Position numbers and translations under genes: made by a program
From: Pandoraea eparura
GTDB lineage: Bacteria > Pseudomonadota > Gammaproteobacteria > Burkholderiales > Burkholderiaceae
Assembly (NCBI RefSeq): GCF_902459725.1
Contig: NZ_CABPSH010000012.1
Coordinates: 89,554 to 153,553 of the forward strand
Reading direction: 5' to 3'
DNA: 64,000 nt
The notes under the pieces: model-generated
The model's input: only the letters and a program-made list of their open reading frames with translations
Databases searched by the model: none
Told to the model about the DNA's origin: nothing
Shown: positions 62,743-64,000 of the stretch, in pieces
Layout: each line of letters begins with the position of its first letter
Numbering within the stretch: position 1 is the first letter of the stretch

Positions 62743-62795
62743 CGTAGGCATCATCAGTCGCGAACGCGACGGTTGAAGGAGGAATGCCATCTCCT
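62743..62795 (-). promoter_or_regulatory. Fluoride riboswitch 9, controls DUF190 copy 3
   Basis: AGGAG/CTCCT pseudoknot, P1 GGCAT/ATGCC, and P3 GTCGCG/CGCGAC, with both strands changed from GCC/GGC. The end GCCTAC pairs with GTAGGC (plus-strand GCCTAC at 62717-62722) around a CCCG/CGGG inner stem, followed by TTATGAATTT. TAGAAT is the likely -10. Confidence 0.93.
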
Positions 62796-62841
62796 GTGTC
62801 ATTACGATTCTAGCACTAACAGATGCACACGTTTGGCCTCC

Positions 62842-63462
62842 TTAGACCTCCTCAAGGTGGGCGGTATCGTTCACACGATGGATTTTGATACTCGCAGGCC
62901 CGACATCAAATTCGTTGATGGCGCAGGGAGATTGCTCTATGCGCCAATAAGCCGAAAGCGGTTGATCAAGCAACTGAATCAACAGCGCCCGGTTGACACT
63001 GTCATGTCCGACCAGAACCACTGGACGCTGCTCGTTGGCGTGTTTATCTAAAACGTATCGCAATGCGTCGGCGGTCCGGCACACCAGATCCTGAAGAGAC
63101 TCCCCGCCGGGGAATCGCATGAGGTGTGGTTTAGCTCGCCAGACCTCGAATTCTTCAGGCCATTTCTGTTTGACTTCTGCGTGCGTCAACCACTGCCAGT
63201 TACCGTAGTCGAGGTCGTTCAAATATCCCAGCGTAGCACTTGTTGCAGTACACGCAGTCGCAATGTACGTCCCGGTGTCGACACAGCGAGACATCGGGCT
63301 GGTGTAGACGAATGCAGGAGGCGAGTGTTTTTGAAGTCTGGCAGCCAATCTTAATGCCTGCGTCCTGCCGAGAGAGGTGAGTTGCGTGTCAGACCGACCT
63401 CGAAATCGTACCGGCTCGATGCCTTCGACGTGTCCGTGCCGTACCAAGAGAATTCGTGTCAT
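62842..63462 (-). CDS. Histidine-phosphatase (phosphoglycerate mutase-like) family protein
   Basis: The product has 206 residues from ATG 63462, behind AAGGAGGA. RILLVRHGHVEG with catalytic His9, FRGRSDTQLTSLG, FPGGESLQDL and VVLVGHDSVNRAL (second His) define the family; CobC/PhoE-like phosphatases look the same. It lacks the long insert of dPGM, so it is more likely a phosphatase than a mutase. No riboswitch is visible upstream, so it is probably constitutive or controlled otherwise. Confidence 0.85.
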   Translation of the reverse strand: MTRILLVRHGHVEGIEPVRFRGRSDTQLTSLGRTQALRLAARLQKHSPPAFVYTSPMSRCVDTGTYIATACTATSATLGYLNDLDYGNWQWLTHAEVKQKWPEEFEVWRAKPHLMRFPGGESLQDLVCRTADALRYVLDKHANEQRPVVLVGHDSVNRALLIQLLDQPLSAYWRIEQSPCAINEFDVGPASIKIHRVNDTAHLEEV

Positions 63463-63923
63463 TTGAGTCCTCCTTGCCTGCTGCAGTTGAAATGAATCTC
63501 CAGCGTGAGGGCATCCCTGGATGCACCATTTGGGGAGCATAGCGCCGCTTCGAGTTGGTGGGTACATCAGGATCCAGGCTGCCGTCTCCCGTGAAGGATG
63601 CAGCAAGATACAATTTGTATTCTTCTTAAGCCACTGCACAGCCTATCACTGCGCCGATCATCACCTCTGGTCGGCAATATACTTAGCCCGTGAGTGTAGG
63701 GCCTCGCCCGATGGTCGAATCGATTTTAACGGTTTCGATCACAAATGATTCGGAACAATTCCGGATCATTTGGCGCCACACCAACCATGATGCTCCGGGT
63801 CGTCCTGAGTTCACTTTGCCGCCAAACGGACAACTAGATGCTTCCCCCCAACATCCTCTTTCGAGGCCCTCTCAGCCCTTGGAGGACGCACTACTTCCAT
63901 CGACACGGAATTCTGATTTCAGG
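63463..63923. other. Intergenic region, no gene recognised
   Basis: It carries the promoter of the histidine-phosphatase gene on the minus strand. I find no tenth fluoride aptamer here and no coding frame with known motifs. Confidence 0.5.
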
Positions 63924-64000
63924 GTAAGCGACCGGCAAACCCGTCTTGACGGGTCAGGTTTCAGGGCGCGGCCGGCGTCCAACGGTGCGGCAGCAGATCA
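63924..64000 (-). mobile_element. End of an IS66-family element with tnpC 3' end
   Basis: GTAAGCGACC at 63924 looks like an IS66 terminal inverted repeat, which typically begins GTAA. On the minus strand the frame from 64000 to 63961 reads DLLPHRWTPAAP and stops, the usual end of IS66 TnpC-type transposases. The rest of the element lies beyond the window. It forms the right border of the island. Confidence 0.65.

Noticed and set aside
63463..63923. Possible tenth fluoride riboswitch before the histidine-phosphatase gene
   Set aside because: A GGCATCC/GGATGC-like stretch near 63510 lacks both GATG boxes and the pseudoknot arms.
1..64000. CRISPR array, tRNA, rRNA or phage integration site
   Set aside because: No spaced direct repeats, cloverleaf sequence or integrase gene found; the only tandem repeat is the 9-bp unit at 2754.

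Overview
The window is GC-rich with the codon use and gene content of a beta-proteobacterium of the Burkholderiaceae. Pandoraea, Burkholderia or Ralstonia-type is my inference from gene families; there is no rRNA to confirm it. It contains no tRNA, rRNA, CRISPR array or replication origin that I can see. It splits into a chromosomal-looking left half (1-37.8 kb) and a mosaic, IS-scarred right half (about 37.9-63.9 kb) whose core is a fluoride-resistance island.

Left half. 1-15.3 kb resembles the low-oxygen/stress loci of Burkholderia: a DUF883 protein, a DksA-like regulator, a polysaccharide deacetylase/glycosidase pair, a BCAM0308-type zinc protein, a B12-dependent ribonucleotide reductase, a nitroreductase, dodecin, a chemoreceptor, a DUF3300-DUF2950-ABC exporter operon, and ftsH-ppk2. 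Four perfect Crp/Fnr-type sites (TTGAC-N4-RTCAA) and one imperfect one lie in front of these units, so I infer one Anr/Fnr-like regulon. 15.7-21.4 kb holds an APC permease, a LysR regulator, an aldehyde dehydrogenase and an FAD oxidoreductase, probably for amine catabolism. 21.5-26.5 kb is the tricarballylate operon tcuRABC. 26.6-28.2 kb is an SDR/TetR pair sharing an operator. 28.4-33.3 kb is a tripartite drug efflux system with a MarR regulator. 34.2-38.5 kb is a zinc ABC importer with a Zur box and a Zur regulator.

Right half. Remnants of a COG0523 GTPase, IS66 and IS3 mark the left border (37.9-39.4 kb). Next comes a metal/proton module: a P3A-type H+-ATPase, a broken EamA transporter, a YkvA protein, an MFS transporter and ChrB, with a palindromic operator upstream. 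From 45.0 to 62.8 kb I find nine separate fluoride riboswitches (crcB-type aptamers). They stand in front of CLC-F, a Kef-type antiporter/UspA/HIT operon, DUF190/pyrophosphatase, enolase/HAD protein, CrcB/Fluc, a previously unrecognised four-module Cys/His protein, a pair of MutS-like ATPases, a dynamin-like GTPase/phosphoglycerate mutase operon and a further DUF190 protein. The right border is the end of an IS66-family element at 63.92 kb.

How it may work together: two exporters (CLC-F and Fluc) remove fluoride. Extra copies of three glycolytic or phosphoryl-transfer enzymes (enolase, pyrophosphatase, phosphoglycerate mutase; at least the first two are classic fluoride targets) would replace inhibited activity. 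Antiporter, H+-ATPase and stress proteins would handle the acid/proton side. The MutS pair, GTPase, DUF190 proteins and Cys/His protein are riboswitch-controlled components of unknown function. Base changes between the nine aptamers are compensated across helices, and in most of them the end of the aptamer is complementary to a downstream segment, which gives a common switching design.
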